Below are positions 1-7,238 of a DNA stretch of 7,247 nucleotides, piece by piece; position 1 is the stretch's first letter, and each line of letters begins with the position of its first letter. The position numbers and the translations under genes were made by a program. Origin of the DNA: Verrucomicrobiales bacterium (GTDB lineage: Bacteria; Verrucomicrobiota; Verrucomicrobiia; Limisphaerales; UBA1096); the NCBI GenBank assembly GCA_028817635.1, contig JAPPPH010000362.1, positions 1 to 7,247 on the forward strand. Direction: 5' to 3'. The notes beneath the pieces were generated by a model. It was not told where the DNA came from. It saw only the letters and a list, made by a program, of their open reading frames with translations, and did no database searches.

Positions 1-2904
1 GCTCAGAACGGCAGGGTGTGACTGGTACTGGTAGGTGCCGCCGCGCTCGGGATTGGACATCTCTTTCCACATTTGGATTTTAAACAAATTTCCATCGCCG
101 TCGTTGGGGTACCATTGGCGGACGATTTCGCGGTTGGGCCGCTGGGTGTCCTCGTAAACCTTGGCTCGTTTGCGGCCGTTGATGTAAAGGTTCACAAAAC
201 GCCGGTGCATGTAGGGAACGCCAGCCTTATACATCAGCCAGTAGGCGGACTGCTCGATTTGGGCGGTGGACTCTGGCGTGCGATCGCTGGGGGCGCCCGG
301 CATGCTGAGGATGATTTTTTTCGCACCAAGAAAACGGTCGTCGCTCGGGTAGGTGGCGTTGTAGTCGGACAACGCGCCTGTGGGGCCGCTGTACACGCGG
401 CTGTGGTACGAGCCGGCGCCGTAGTACATGCCGGCGTCGTAGATGACCCGTTCCCCGTTGTAGACCATCGTTACCGGCACCGGTGCGTTGCTGCGTTTGT
501 GGCTTCGGGTCCAGATAGTTGAGTTCTTGCGGTTGAGGAGGAAATGGTATTGGCCAAGGTCGTTGGCCTTGGCCGGCTTGGTTCCCATGCGGACGAGGCA
601 CTCTCGGATTGGGGCGTTTGCCGGGTAGGTGGGGGTTTGTGCTTGGCCAAGCGCATCGGTGGCCTCGACCCAAAAACAGATCAGCTTGGTTGAAGACTGC
701 GCGGGGAGCTGCGCGGCGAACACACCGTCCCCGGCGACGGCGTCCCCGCCCGTGCCGTCGTCCGTCATCTCGACTTCGGTCGTCGTTTTGTTGGGGTCGA
801 TCCGGTAATGCAGCGAGACCTTGGCCAAGCCGTCCGGGTCGGCGACCCGCGCGGTGACCGTGGCCTTTTCGCCCTTGGGCGGAAAGATCGGCGAGTGGTT
901 TACGCCGCTGATCGCCGGGCCGGTGTTTCCGACGAGCGCGGTGTTTGGTTTTCCGGGCGTGCCCAGATTGTCCGGCACCGGCAGGGCGCCAAACGCCTCG
1001 AAGCCACTGCTGCGCGTGCGCATGAGCAACTCGGGATGCCCGCGGAGCCATCGCGCCTTGCCCTCGATCCGCATTTTCGCTGCGTTGCGTCCGGTCAACG
1101 GCATCCAGACGGCATTACACTCGGTGTCGCCGCGGTTGACGGCCTTGATGTGGAGCGCCCGGCTATCGTCCGTGCCGAGATCCTGAACGATGGCAGACGA
1201 CTTGTGTGTGCCGGCGATCTCCAGTTTACCTGATTTTTCAAAACCGGGATTGCTCACCCGTTTGGCGTTGGTCTTGGTATCGTAAACCTGTACGTCATCG
1301 ACAAGGCATTCCCCCTTATCCAGCAGAAATAATTGCAAATAATTCGCCGGGAATGTCTGGCTTCTTGTTCTGTCCACCGATCCTTCGCCGGTGACGGTGA
1401 CCCACTCTGATTTTTTCGACTCATCGCTGCTTGCCCAGTTACCCGGGTGGCGGTTGTCGGAGCGTGGATCTCGCAGTTCGAGGCTGCTGCCGCCGGCGTC
1501 CGACCACTCGCCCCATGCGGCGCTGTCGTGGTACGTCACTTCGTCGACGGGAACGCGCAGTGGCTCGATCGCAATCGGGCGCCCGTTGCGCAGCACCTCC
1601 TTTGGCTGGGTCAACAGCAGCCGCTCGCCGCGGTTTGAAAGTGTGCCGATGTAGTTGCCGACGACGAGCTTGGGATTGAGCCCCTTGTGCTTGGCCAGAA
1701 GTTGTTCACGATTCTTGGCCACGACGATATAGCCACCGGCGGGCAGCGTGGTCGGGTAGGGGAAGATAAACGTGATGCCATCGTTGAACTGCCAGTTGCT
1801 GAGGTCGACCGCCTCGTCGCCGTGGTTGTGCAGCTCGACGTACTCGTCGTTGTCATCGAGCGAGATCGGGTTGTACATGATCTCGTTGATGACGACCGTG
1901 TGCTGGAAAGGCGCGGTGTTCGCTTGGCCAAGCGTTGGCTCCGCAAAATGATCCCACTGCGCGCTGCCGTCTGTGGATCGGCCAAGCGAGTAGCCGTCCG
2001 GCTGCGGGCGGTAATGCAGCGCGTCGATCACACGGTTGTCCTCGGCGTTGAACAGCCAGACCGCCCCCCGGTCGGCCGCGAACTCGAAGCCAAGCGCGGT
2101 TTCCGACACCGCGAGGGTTTCGCCCCCGGCTAACTTCGTGCCCTCGGCGAAGGTGTGTTTTTTCTCACCGACCGAGTCGGTGAAGGTGGCCCCGGATAAA
2201 TCGATCTCGGTTGCGGAATGGTTGTACAACTCGACGAATGCCGGCGTGTCGCCCTCGCGGTTGGTCTTGATTTCGTTGATGACCAGCGGGCGCAGCGGCT
2301 CGTCGCCCGGGGTGTCAGGGCCTCCGGGACTACCGCCGATGGTGTCACTTTGCGTCCATGCACGGACGTCCCGCTCACCGTACGATGGTCGGCCAAGCGC
2401 AAGAGAGTGGCCGGCCCCGTCGGCGCTGCTTGGCCAAGGGGCACGCGTTTCGAAGTCGACCTCAAACAGGATGGCATCGAGGTCGTTGCGCAGCCGGAGT
2501 CGGCCACCGCCGTTGGCCAAGCGCCCGGTGAACGGGCCGAAAACCTGCTCGAGGCCGTAGGCCTTTTTGACCGCTTCCGGGTCCGCGGCGATGACGACGT
2601 AGCCCAGTTTATCGATCCGGGCGTCGGGCGGAAAAGTGAATCGTACGTCGCCGTCGATTTGAAAATTTCCGAGTTCCTCCCACCACGGTTGCGAGTTGTA
2701 AATCTCGATGAACTCGAGGTTGGCACCGTCCTCCCGGGTGGGCGGATGGTACATGATCTCGGAAATGACCAGCGGCGAGCGGCGGCTCGACGGGCCGGGC
2801 TTTTCGGTGTTGGCGGAGTCTGCACTAAGTGACCGGGCCGTTAGTTCGGACTGGGCTGTGAACAGGAAAACCGTTGCGAGTAGTGTTGTAAAAACTTTCA
2901 TCAT
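1..2904 (-). CDS. Secreted multidomain lamin-tail / CotH-kinase-like protein (3' end beyond the window)
   Basis: The minus-strand frame is open for 968 codons from the ATG at 2904-2902 to the left edge, with no in-frame stop, so the C-terminus is missing. The second codon is also ATG, and no strong Shine-Dalgarno is visible. Residues 1-23 form a signal peptide (K3, then a hydrophobic run). Three lamin-tail-like beta-sandwiches follow, each opening with a version of V-I-N/S-E-I and an acidic '(F/Y)(I/V)E(I/L)' strand: about 45-190 (SEIMYHPP), 206-325 (INEIK) and 337-490 (INEIMYNP). Residues about 500-650 resemble a galactose-binding/CBM module (CLVDDVQVYD, then SNPGFE). Residues about 660-765 resemble an Ig/FnIII module containing DPDG. 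From about 785 a CotH-like region starts, with the strand FVNLYING (about 901-908) and GNLFKI (938-943). CotH proteins in spores are protein kinases; the role here is unknown, probably an extracellular or surface protein. The export and lamin-tail calls are firm; the CotH call is moderate because the conserved motifs are divergent and the domain is cut. Confidence 0.85.
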   Translation of the reverse strand, partial: MMKVFTTLLATVFLFTAQSELTARSLSADSANTEKPGPSSRRSPLVISEIMYHPPTREDGANLEFIEIYNSQPWWEELGNFQIDGDVRFTFPPDARIDKLGYVVIAADPEAVKKAYGLEQVFGPFTGRLANGGGRLRLRNDLDAILFEVDFETRAPWPSSADGAGHSLALGRPSYGERDVRAWTQSDTIGGSPGGPDTPGDEPLRPLVINEIKTNREGDTPAFVELYNHSATEIDLSGATFTDSVGEKKHTFAEGTKLAGGETLAVSETALGFEFAADRGAVWLFNAEDNRVIDALHYRPQPDGYSLGRSTDGSAQWDHFAEPTLGQANTAPFQHTVVINEIMYNPISLDDNDEYVELHNHGDEAVDLSNWQFNDGITFIFPYPTTLPAGGYIVVAKNREQLLAKHKGLNPKLVVGNYIGTLSNRGERLLLTQPKEVLRNGRPIAIEPLRVPVDEVTYHDSAAWGEWSDAGGSSLELRDPRSDNRHPGNWASSDESKKSEWVTVTGEGSVDRTRSQTFPANYLQLFLLDKGECLVDDVQVYDTKTNAKRVSNPGFEKSGKLEIAGTHKSSAIVQDLGTDDSRALHIKAVNRGDTECNAVWMPLTGRNAAKMRIEGKARWLRGHPELLMRTRSSGFEAFGALPVPDNLGTPGKPNTALVGNTGPAISGVNHSPIFPPKGEKATVTARVADPDGLAKVSLHYRIDPNKTTTEVEMTDDGTGGDAVAGDGVFAAQLPAQSSTKLICFWVEATDALGQAQTPTYPANAPIRECLVRMGTKPAKANDLGQYHFLLNRKNSTIWTRSHKRSNAPVPVTMVYNGERVIYDAGMYYGAGSYHSRVYSGPTGALSDYNATYPSDDRFLGAKKIILSMPGAPSDRTPESTAQIEQSAYWLMYKAGVPYMHRRFVNLYINGRKRAKVYEDTQRPNREIVRQWYPNDGDGNLFKIQMWKEMSNPERGGTYQYQSHPAVLS
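641..652. repeat. Perfect 12-base palindrome GCTTGGCCAAGC
   Basis: This is a member of the TTGGCCAA family extended by GC on both sides. It lies within the coding sequence, between the Ig-like module and the CotH-like region, and is read there as Leu-Gly-Gln-Ala. Confidence 0.6.
1921..1934. repeat. Perfect 14-base palindrome CGCTTGGCCAAGCG
   Basis: This is the longest perfect member of the TTGGCCAA family in the window. It sits in the linker between the second and third lamin-tail-like domains and is read there as Leu-Gly-Gln-Ala. A CCAAGCG half-copy follows at 1982-1988. Confidence 0.6.
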
Positions 2905-3060
2905 GCCGTTGTGGCGCGGCGGATTATCATCACGAAAAAACGAAACACAACCCGAATGTGGCGTGTCTGCGACCAATTGGAGTTGGACGGTCGTGGGTGC
3001 TCTGTTAGCGTCCGTGTTACGTCATCCTTTTGAAGTAAAAACATCAACCGGAACTCAATC
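2905..3060. other. Divergent intergenic region
   Basis: These 156 bases separate the start codons of two genes transcribed away from each other, so promoters for both should lie here. The part nearest the minus-strand gene contains an A-tract (2935-2940) inside the tentative promoter. Toward the plus-strand gene a TTGGAC (2983-2988) could be a -35 box, but no convincing -10 box follows at normal spacing. GGAA at 3050-3053, seven bases before the ATG at 3061, is the only weak Shine-Dalgarno candidate. No obvious operator palindrome or RNA structure was recognised. Confidence 0.6.
2916..2950 (-). promoter_or_regulatory. Tentative promoter for the lamin-tail/CotH-like gene
   Basis: Read on the minus strand, GATAAT (plus coordinates 2923-2928) matches five of six bases of a sigma-70 -10 box. 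It lies 16 bases downstream of TTGTGT (plus 2945-2950), a weak -35 box. Transcription would start near 2916, leaving a leader of only about a dozen bases before the ATG at 2904, consistent with the lack of a clear ribosome-binding site. The sigma consensus of this organism is unknown, so this is inference from the E. coli-like pattern. Confidence 0.25.
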
Positions 3061-6000
3061 ATGAAGCTGACAGGTTCGAGACATTTGAAATTCGTTTTTA
3101 TTCGACACAGTTCGCGATGGGTCGCCTGCCTGTCTTCTCTATTTGCTCTGGCGGGTTCCTCCCTTGCTGCCGATGACCGGTTTACGCCTCCGAAGATCAA
3201 GGTTGCGGAGGGATTCGAGGTGCGGCTTGCGGCGGCTCCGCCCTTGGTTGGGTATCCGATGATGGCGTGCCTCGATGATCGCGGGCGCCTGTACGTGGCG
3301 GAAAGCGACGGACGCAACCTGACCACCAGGCAGGCCATCGAGCGGGAGTTGCCCCGTTTTGTGAGGCGTCTGGTCGATGTGGACGGGGACGGGGTTTTTG
3401 ACGAGAGCACGATTTTCGCGGACCGCATGACCATGCCGGAGGGGGGGCTGTGGCATGACGGGGCGCTCTACATCATCTCCGCGCCCTACCTTTGGCGGCT
3501 GGAGGATCTGGATGACGACGGGGTTGCGGATAAACGTGAGAAGATCCTCGGAAGCATGGAGTTCGATGGGCGGGCGAATCAACACGGGCCGTACCTCGGG
3601 CCGAACGGGAGGCTTTATTTCACCGGTGGCCATTTTGGCTACAACCTCATTGGCACGGACGGGAGCCGCTCCGGTCACAGCCGGGCGGCCGGTGTTTTTT
3701 CCTGCTGGCCGGACGGCAGTGATGTCCGGGTGGAAGGACAGGGAGGGATCAATCCGGTTGACATCGTCTTTACCGCGAATGGAGACATGCTCTCGACCTG
3801 CGCTATATTTGACAGCTTCGGCGGGAAGCGGCACGACGCCCTGATTCACTGGATGTGGGGCGGGCTCACGCAGCGGGTTTACGGGAGTCCGTTGGTGCCG
3901 GAGACCGGGTTGCGCCTTCCGGCGGTCAGTCGCGGGGGGCAGGTGGCTCCGGCGGGGCTGGTGCGTTATCGCGGTCAATCGTTTGGTGCGGCCTATAGTG
4001 ACACGCTGTTTGCCTGTCAGTTTAACACGCACAAGGTGGTTCACGTCCGGCTGGAACCGAAGGACGGAACATTCGCGACAGTCGAAAGCGATTTTCTTTC
4101 ATCCGAAAGCATAGGGTTTCACCCGGCCGACATCCTTGAGGATGCCGATGGCTCCCTGCTGCTGCTGGATACTGGGGGATGGCTGAGCTGGGGTTGTCCT
4201 TTTTCGAAGAACGCCAAGCCTGAAATCAAGGGCGCGATTTATCGCATCCAAAAAAAAGGAGGATCGGTCCCAGAGGATCCTCGCGGGTTGGAGATCGACT
4301 TGCATTCGCTTGTACCCGAGGAGCTGGTGGGCCTGCTGCGGGATACGAGGCCGGCTGTCAGGGACAGGGCGGCGGATACCCTCATCGAGCGGGGCGATGT
4401 CGTGATGCATGAGGTCGAGAGCGCCTTTCTGCACTCGGGTGAGGCGGCCTTCAGGAAGCGATGCCTTTGGCTGGCATCCAGACTGAGAGGTGGCCGTGCA
4501 CTGGGGTTGCTGCGGGAGGCGTTGGCCGACTCCGATCCCGGTGTGCGTCAGGTGGCTGCCCGATCGCTTGGGCGATTGAAGGATGACTCTGCAGTCAGGC
4601 AACTTACTGGGCTGCTGGATGACTCGAGTCCATTTGTTCAGGCCGCAGCGGCGACGGCGCTCGGGCAGTTGAACGGCAAGACAGCGGTTTCTGTGTTGTT
4701 CGAGAACCTGAACGCAAGCGGTTCACAGCATACGCGTCATGCCTTCGTGTATGCACTCATCGAGATTGGAGATTCGCGCGGCGTGAGCGCCTATCTGGCG
4801 GACGACGATCCCTACCGACAGCGCATCGCCCTGAGGGTGCTGGACGAATTGGGTGGTGAATTGCAGGCCGCGAAGGTTGTGCCGCTTTTGCAATCTCCAG
4901 ACATTCATGTTCGTCAGGAGGCTCGCCGGGTGATTTCCGGACGCAAGGAATTGAAGGAGGAAATGGTTCGGCTATTCCGTGAGTTGGTTGCCGAGAATGA
5001 AGTCAGCGAGTCGAATGGACAGTTGATCGAGGAGATTGTGATGGCCAATGCTCAGGATGCCACGTTTCAGGCGACTCTAATCGATACCTTGAAAACCGGG
5101 GGAGTGAAGAACGAAATCAGGGGGCAGGTTTTGGCTGCCCTGAGTTTTCTCGATGACCTTCCCGAGCCACTTCGCGACGGGGTTCTGCTTGGCTTAAACA
5201 GCGGCGTGTCGGAATTGAAAGAGGAGGCGTTGAACATCGCCCAGCGATTCAAAATGAGTCAGCCCATTTTGGACGCTATATCAGCGTTTGCAAAAAATGA
5301 AAATGAACAGGCTGCATCGCGCGCGAGTGCCATTCAGGTTCTCGTAAATCACGAGAAACCACTGTCCGACACCTCGCTCGCCTTCCTGACGAAACTTGTC
5401 ATCGATAAAGACGCCCCGGTTCTACTGGGCCGACAGGCTGCCCAAGCGCTTGGCTCACTGCGACTTCGATCGCTTGGCAAATCTCAATCGGATTTGTTGA
5501 TCCGAGCCGTGGCCAAGTCGCGCTCAGTCCATCTGCCCAACCTGATCAGGCCCTTTGCCCAAGGGCATGATCCGAAAGCATCCGGCGATGGAGACACAGC
5601 CAAAAAAGTATGGACTCAAATCGGAAATGACTTGGCTGCGGCGTTGGAAAATAATCCCGGCCTCGCCCTGCTCCAAGCCGGCCAGCGGGAGGCGATCATC
5701 AGGGCATTCACCGAAAAGGGCGCCATTGCCCACGTGGTGTTGTCATCCCTATTGAAAAAGAAATCCGTCGGGCAATCTGATCAGCAGTCTGCGATCAAGT
5801 CGCTGCTGGACGGCTTGGCCAACGGCAACGCTTCGCGCGGCCGCGTGCTGTTCCACGATCAACGGGTGTCGTGTGGTGCCTGCCATCGCATCCAGAGTCA
5901 GGGTGGCCAGTTGGGGCCGAACCTGACCCGGATCGGCAGTATCCGGCAACCGCGCGACCTGATTGAGGCTGTGCTGTATCCGAGCGCGACGGTTGTCAAC

Positions 6001-6240
6001 GGCTACGAGCATTATGTGCTGGAGACAGACGATGGCGGAATTCACGGCGGACTCATTCAGCGGGAAACCAAGGATGCCATCTACCTGAAAAATGCGAACA
6101 TGAGAAATGTCCGTGTTTCACGGAGTCAAATCCGCGGGGTCACGACGTCTCCGGTTTCGGTGATGCCGGCCGGACTCGACCAACTGTTGTCCCGGCAGGA
6201 ATTGCTGGACCTGATCGCTTTCCTTCAGACTTGCCGATAA
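3061..6240 (+). CDS. Exported membrane-bound-dehydrogenase-like propeller / HEAT repeat / cytochrome c protein (PVC type)
   Basis: This 1059-residue protein has three parts. Residues 1-37 are a signal peptide (basic start, hydrophobic core, SLA-A site). Residues about 45-400 form a glucose/sorbosone-dehydrogenase-like beta-propeller of the PVC 'putative membrane-bound dehydrogenase' type (TIGR02604-like). It carries two calcium-loop motifs, DVDGDGVFDE (106-115) and DLDDDGVADKRE (149-160), and the HGPYLGPNGRLYF strand. Residues about 415-900 are alpha-helical HEAT-like repeats, clearest at about 490-550 (DPGVRQVAARSLGRL; SPFVQAAAATALGQL). Residues about 925-1059 are the 'Pirellula/Verrucomicrobium type' heme domain (TIGR02603-like), with CGACH (C938, C941, H942) for covalent heme c and M1035 in SVMPAGL as likely distal ligand. 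By family it is a periplasmic or surface oxidoreductase passing electrons to its own cytochrome; substrate and cofactor are not known. The ATG at 3061 is the only start that retains the signal peptide. A secreted nuclease-like gene follows after 10 bases. Confidence 0.93.
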   Translation: MKLTGSRHLKFVFIRHSSRWVACLSSLFALAGSSLAADDRFTPPKIKVAEGFEVRLAAAPPLVGYPMMACLDDRGRLYVAESDGRNLTTRQAIERELPRFVRRLVDVDGDGVFDESTIFADRMTMPEGGLWHDGALYIISAPYLWRLEDLDDDGVADKREKILGSMEFDGRANQHGPYLGPNGRLYFTGGHFGYNLIGTDGSRSGHSRAAGVFSCWPDGSDVRVEGQGGINPVDIVFTANGDMLSTCAIFDSFGGKRHDALIHWMWGGLTQRVYGSPLVPETGLRLPAVSRGGQVAPAGLVRYRGQSFGAAYSDTLFACQFNTHKVVHVRLEPKDGTFATVESDFLSSESIGFHPADILEDADGSLLLLDTGGWLSWGCPFSKNAKPEIKGAIYRIQKKGGSVPEDPRGLEIDLHSLVPEELVGLLRDTRPAVRDRAADTLIERGDVVMHEVESAFLHSGEAAFRKRCLWLASRLRGGRALGLLREALADSDPGVRQVAARSLGRLKDDSAVRQLTGLLDDSSPFVQAAAATALGQLNGKTAVSVLFENLNASGSQHTRHAFVYALIEIGDSRGVSAYLADDDPYRQRIALRVLDELGGELQAAKVVPLLQSPDIHVRQEARRVISGRKELKEEMVRLFRELVAENEVSESNGQLIEEIVMANAQDATFQATLIDTLKTGGVKNEIRGQVLAALSFLDDLPEPLRDGVLLGLNSGVSELKEEALNIAQRFKMSQPILDAISAFAKNENEQAASRASAIQVLVNHEKPLSDTSLAFLTKLVIDKDAPVLLGRQAAQALGSLRLRSLGKSQSDLLIRAVAKSRSVHLPNLIRPFAQGHDPKASGDGDTAKKVWTQIGNDLAAALENNPGLALLQAGQREAIIRAFTEKGAIAHVVLSSLLKKKSVGQSDQQSAIKSLLDGLANGNASRGRVLFHDQRVSCGACHRIQSQGGQLGPNLTRIGSIRQPRDLIEAVLYPSATVVNGYEHYVLETDDGGIHGGLIQRETKDAIYLKNANMRNVRVSRSQIRGVTTSPVSVMPAGLDQLLSRQELLDLIAFLQTCR
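5442..5453. repeat. Perfect 12-base palindrome CCAAGCGCTTGG in the HEAT region
   Basis: This has the same two heptamer arms (CCAAGCG and CGCTTGG) as the palindromes in the divergent gene, but joined in the opposite order. Another CGCTTGG follows at 5471-5477. It lies within the HEAT-repeat coding sequence and reads as Gln-Ala-Leu-Gly. Confidence 0.5.
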
Positions 6241-6250
6241 CTCTAATACT

Positions 6251-7192
6251 GTGAAATCAATCTCAAGAATTACACTGATGATATTGTTCGTGTTGCAAGC
6301 TGGACAGGTTCCTGCCTCCGAACGCTCCTTAAAGGAAAAAGTGCCCGCTCCCTCAATAGTCTCTTCTGCGAATAATGATTATGCGAGCAACAAGAACAAA
6401 GGAAATTTAACTGCCAATACAAAGATACGATTTGCAACCTACAACGTTTTGTTTGGTTTGTGGGCAAAGCCGGAATCTGTAGGGAAAATGTTTAAACCGT
6501 ATAACTTGGATGTGATTTGTTTCAACGAGGTGCCTCACGGCAACTGGACGTTGCGTGTTGGCAGGGAGTTGGGGATGAAACATGTGCACGTGGGTAAAGT
6601 TTCCTCTGCGAATCACAAGGATAAATACAAATCGATATTAAGTCGGTTTCCATTACGCGATAAGACTGAAGTTGCGTTTGATTCAAAAGGGTGGAAGCCT
6701 GCATCCGTGGTGACTGCAAGGACAAACATAAAGGGTGTGCCACTAACACTATACTCTACACATATACCAGGGCAGCCAGATGTTGAAAATTCTGCGGCAT
6801 CTTTCATCTCAAAAAAAATGCTCAGCGATCCGCATGATGATAATCTTTTTGTTTTGGGAGATTTTAACAATCTATTATTTGAAGGTGCTCTTAAAGCCTT
6901 CAAGGAAGCTGGGATGAAATCAATTTGGCATGGGCTTTCGATTAATCCGGACAGTATTAGCACCCATAGGCATATTGAGTCTGGTAATGAATCAGGAGTG
7001 ATTGATCACATTTTTTATCGAAGTACAAAAAACAAAGTTAAAGTGACCAATGGGGGTGTAATCGAAAAAGCATATACTTCTGCCGAGGAGGAGATTGAAA
7101 TGGACCGGTACAAAAAAGAATGGCTGAAATACGGTAAGCCTTTGTCAGATCATCGCCCCAGCTGGGCTGAATTTACCTTTATGCATGATTGA
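6251..7192 (+). CDS. Secreted endonuclease/exonuclease/phosphatase (EEP) family protein
   Basis: The 313-residue product has a signal peptide (K2, R6, hydrophobic 7-20, possible cut after VPA at 22), a low-complexity Asn/Ser/Lys-rich linker (about 35-57) and then a complete EEP (DNase I-like) fold. The family's metal and catalytic positions are all visible: N65 in TYNVLFG, E93 in CFNEV, the SILSRFPL strand (128-135), H171 in YSTHIPG, D204 and N206 in LGDFNN, D252/H253 in VIDHIF, and D300/H301 in LSDHRP. EEP enzymes cleave phosphodiester or phosphomonoester bonds with divalent metal; members act on DNA, RNA, phosphoinositides or sphingomyelin, and sequence alone does not choose between these. 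The start is GTG; the next in-frame ATG (6278) would lose the basic residues of the signal peptide. No Shine-Dalgarno is visible in the 10-base gap after the cytochrome gene, so translation may be coupled. The gene is markedly richer in A+T than its neighbours, suggesting acquisition. Confidence 0.9.
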   Translation: MKSISRITLMILFVLQAGQVPASERSLKEKVPAPSIVSSANNDYASNKNKGNLTANTKIRFATYNVLFGLWAKPESVGKMFKPYNLDVICFNEVPHGNWTLRVGRELGMKHVHVGKVSSANHKDKYKSILSRFPLRDKTEVAFDSKGWKPASVVTARTNIKGVPLTLYSTHIPGQPDVENSAASFISKKMLSDPHDDNLFVLGDFNNLLFEGALKAFKEAGMKSIWHGLSINPDSISTHRHIESGNESGVIDHIFYRSTKNKVKVTNGGVIEKAYTSAEEEIEMDRYKKEWLKYGKPLSDHRPSWAEFTFMHD

Positions 7193-7199
7193 AACAAAA

Positions 7200-7238
7200 T
7201 TGATTATTTTTTCGGCTCTCCTTTGAGAAATAATTCAA
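7200..7238 (+). terminator. Weak A+T-rich inverted repeat after the EEP gene, possible terminator
   Basis: The arm at 7200-7213 (TTGATTATTTTTTC) is roughly complementary to 7225-7238 (GAGAAATAATTCAA), with small bulges and an 11-base spacer. It starts eight bases after the stop codon, where a terminator would be expected. The stem is A+T-rich and no T-run follows, so it is a poor intrinsic terminator by the usual criteria. The remaining bases to 7247 show no gene. Confidence 0.2.

Larger units (their letters stand above)
550..2520. repeat. Dispersed TTGGCCAA palindrome family inside the lamin-tail/CotH-like gene
   Basis: The self-complementary octamer TTGGCCAA occurs at 550-557, 643-650, 821-828, 1924-1931, 2430-2437 and 2513-2520; one further copy lies at 5815-5822 in the cytochrome gene. 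Close variants that share GGCCAAGCG occur at 1980-1988 and 2391-2399. The six copies in this gene fall in all three codon phases, encoding variously Leu-Gly-Gln, Leu-Ala-Lys/Asn and Trp-Pro-Ser contexts. The recurrence is therefore not a repeated peptide. Function unknown. Confidence 0.6.

Noticed and set aside
563..574. Tandem TTGGCC TTGGCC
   Set aside because: Two adjacent hexamers in coding DNA read without any structural effect. Related to the palindrome family but too short to count as a separate repeat.
227..1051. 274-codon minus-strand reading frame
   Set aside because: It overlaps the 968-codon frame on the same strand in another phase. Its product is Arg/Pro/His-rich with no fold or motif, typical of an out-of-frame reading of G+C-rich coding DNA.
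550..2520. TTGGCCAA copies as a CRISPR array or tandem repeat
   Set aside because: The copies are only 8-14 bases long, irregularly spaced (from under 100 to over 1000 bases) and embedded in coding sequence, so there is no repeat-spacer structure.
2036..2832. Plus-strand frames of 174 and 204 codons opposite the lamin-tail domains
   Set aside because: They are antisense to the intact minus-strand gene, have no start context or domain, and disagree with the domain-supported frame.
2901..3434. 177-codon minus-strand reading frame spanning the divergent intergenic region
   Set aside because: It would run through the control region and overlap the start of the dehydrogenase gene on the opposite strand. 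Its sequence is low-complexity Ser/Arg/Thr-rich with no motif.
3139..4044. 301-codon minus-strand reading frame opposite the dehydrogenase propeller
   Set aside because: It is antisense to a region with clear, well-conserved domain motifs. The product has no recognisable domain, and long antisense frames are common in G+C-rich genes.
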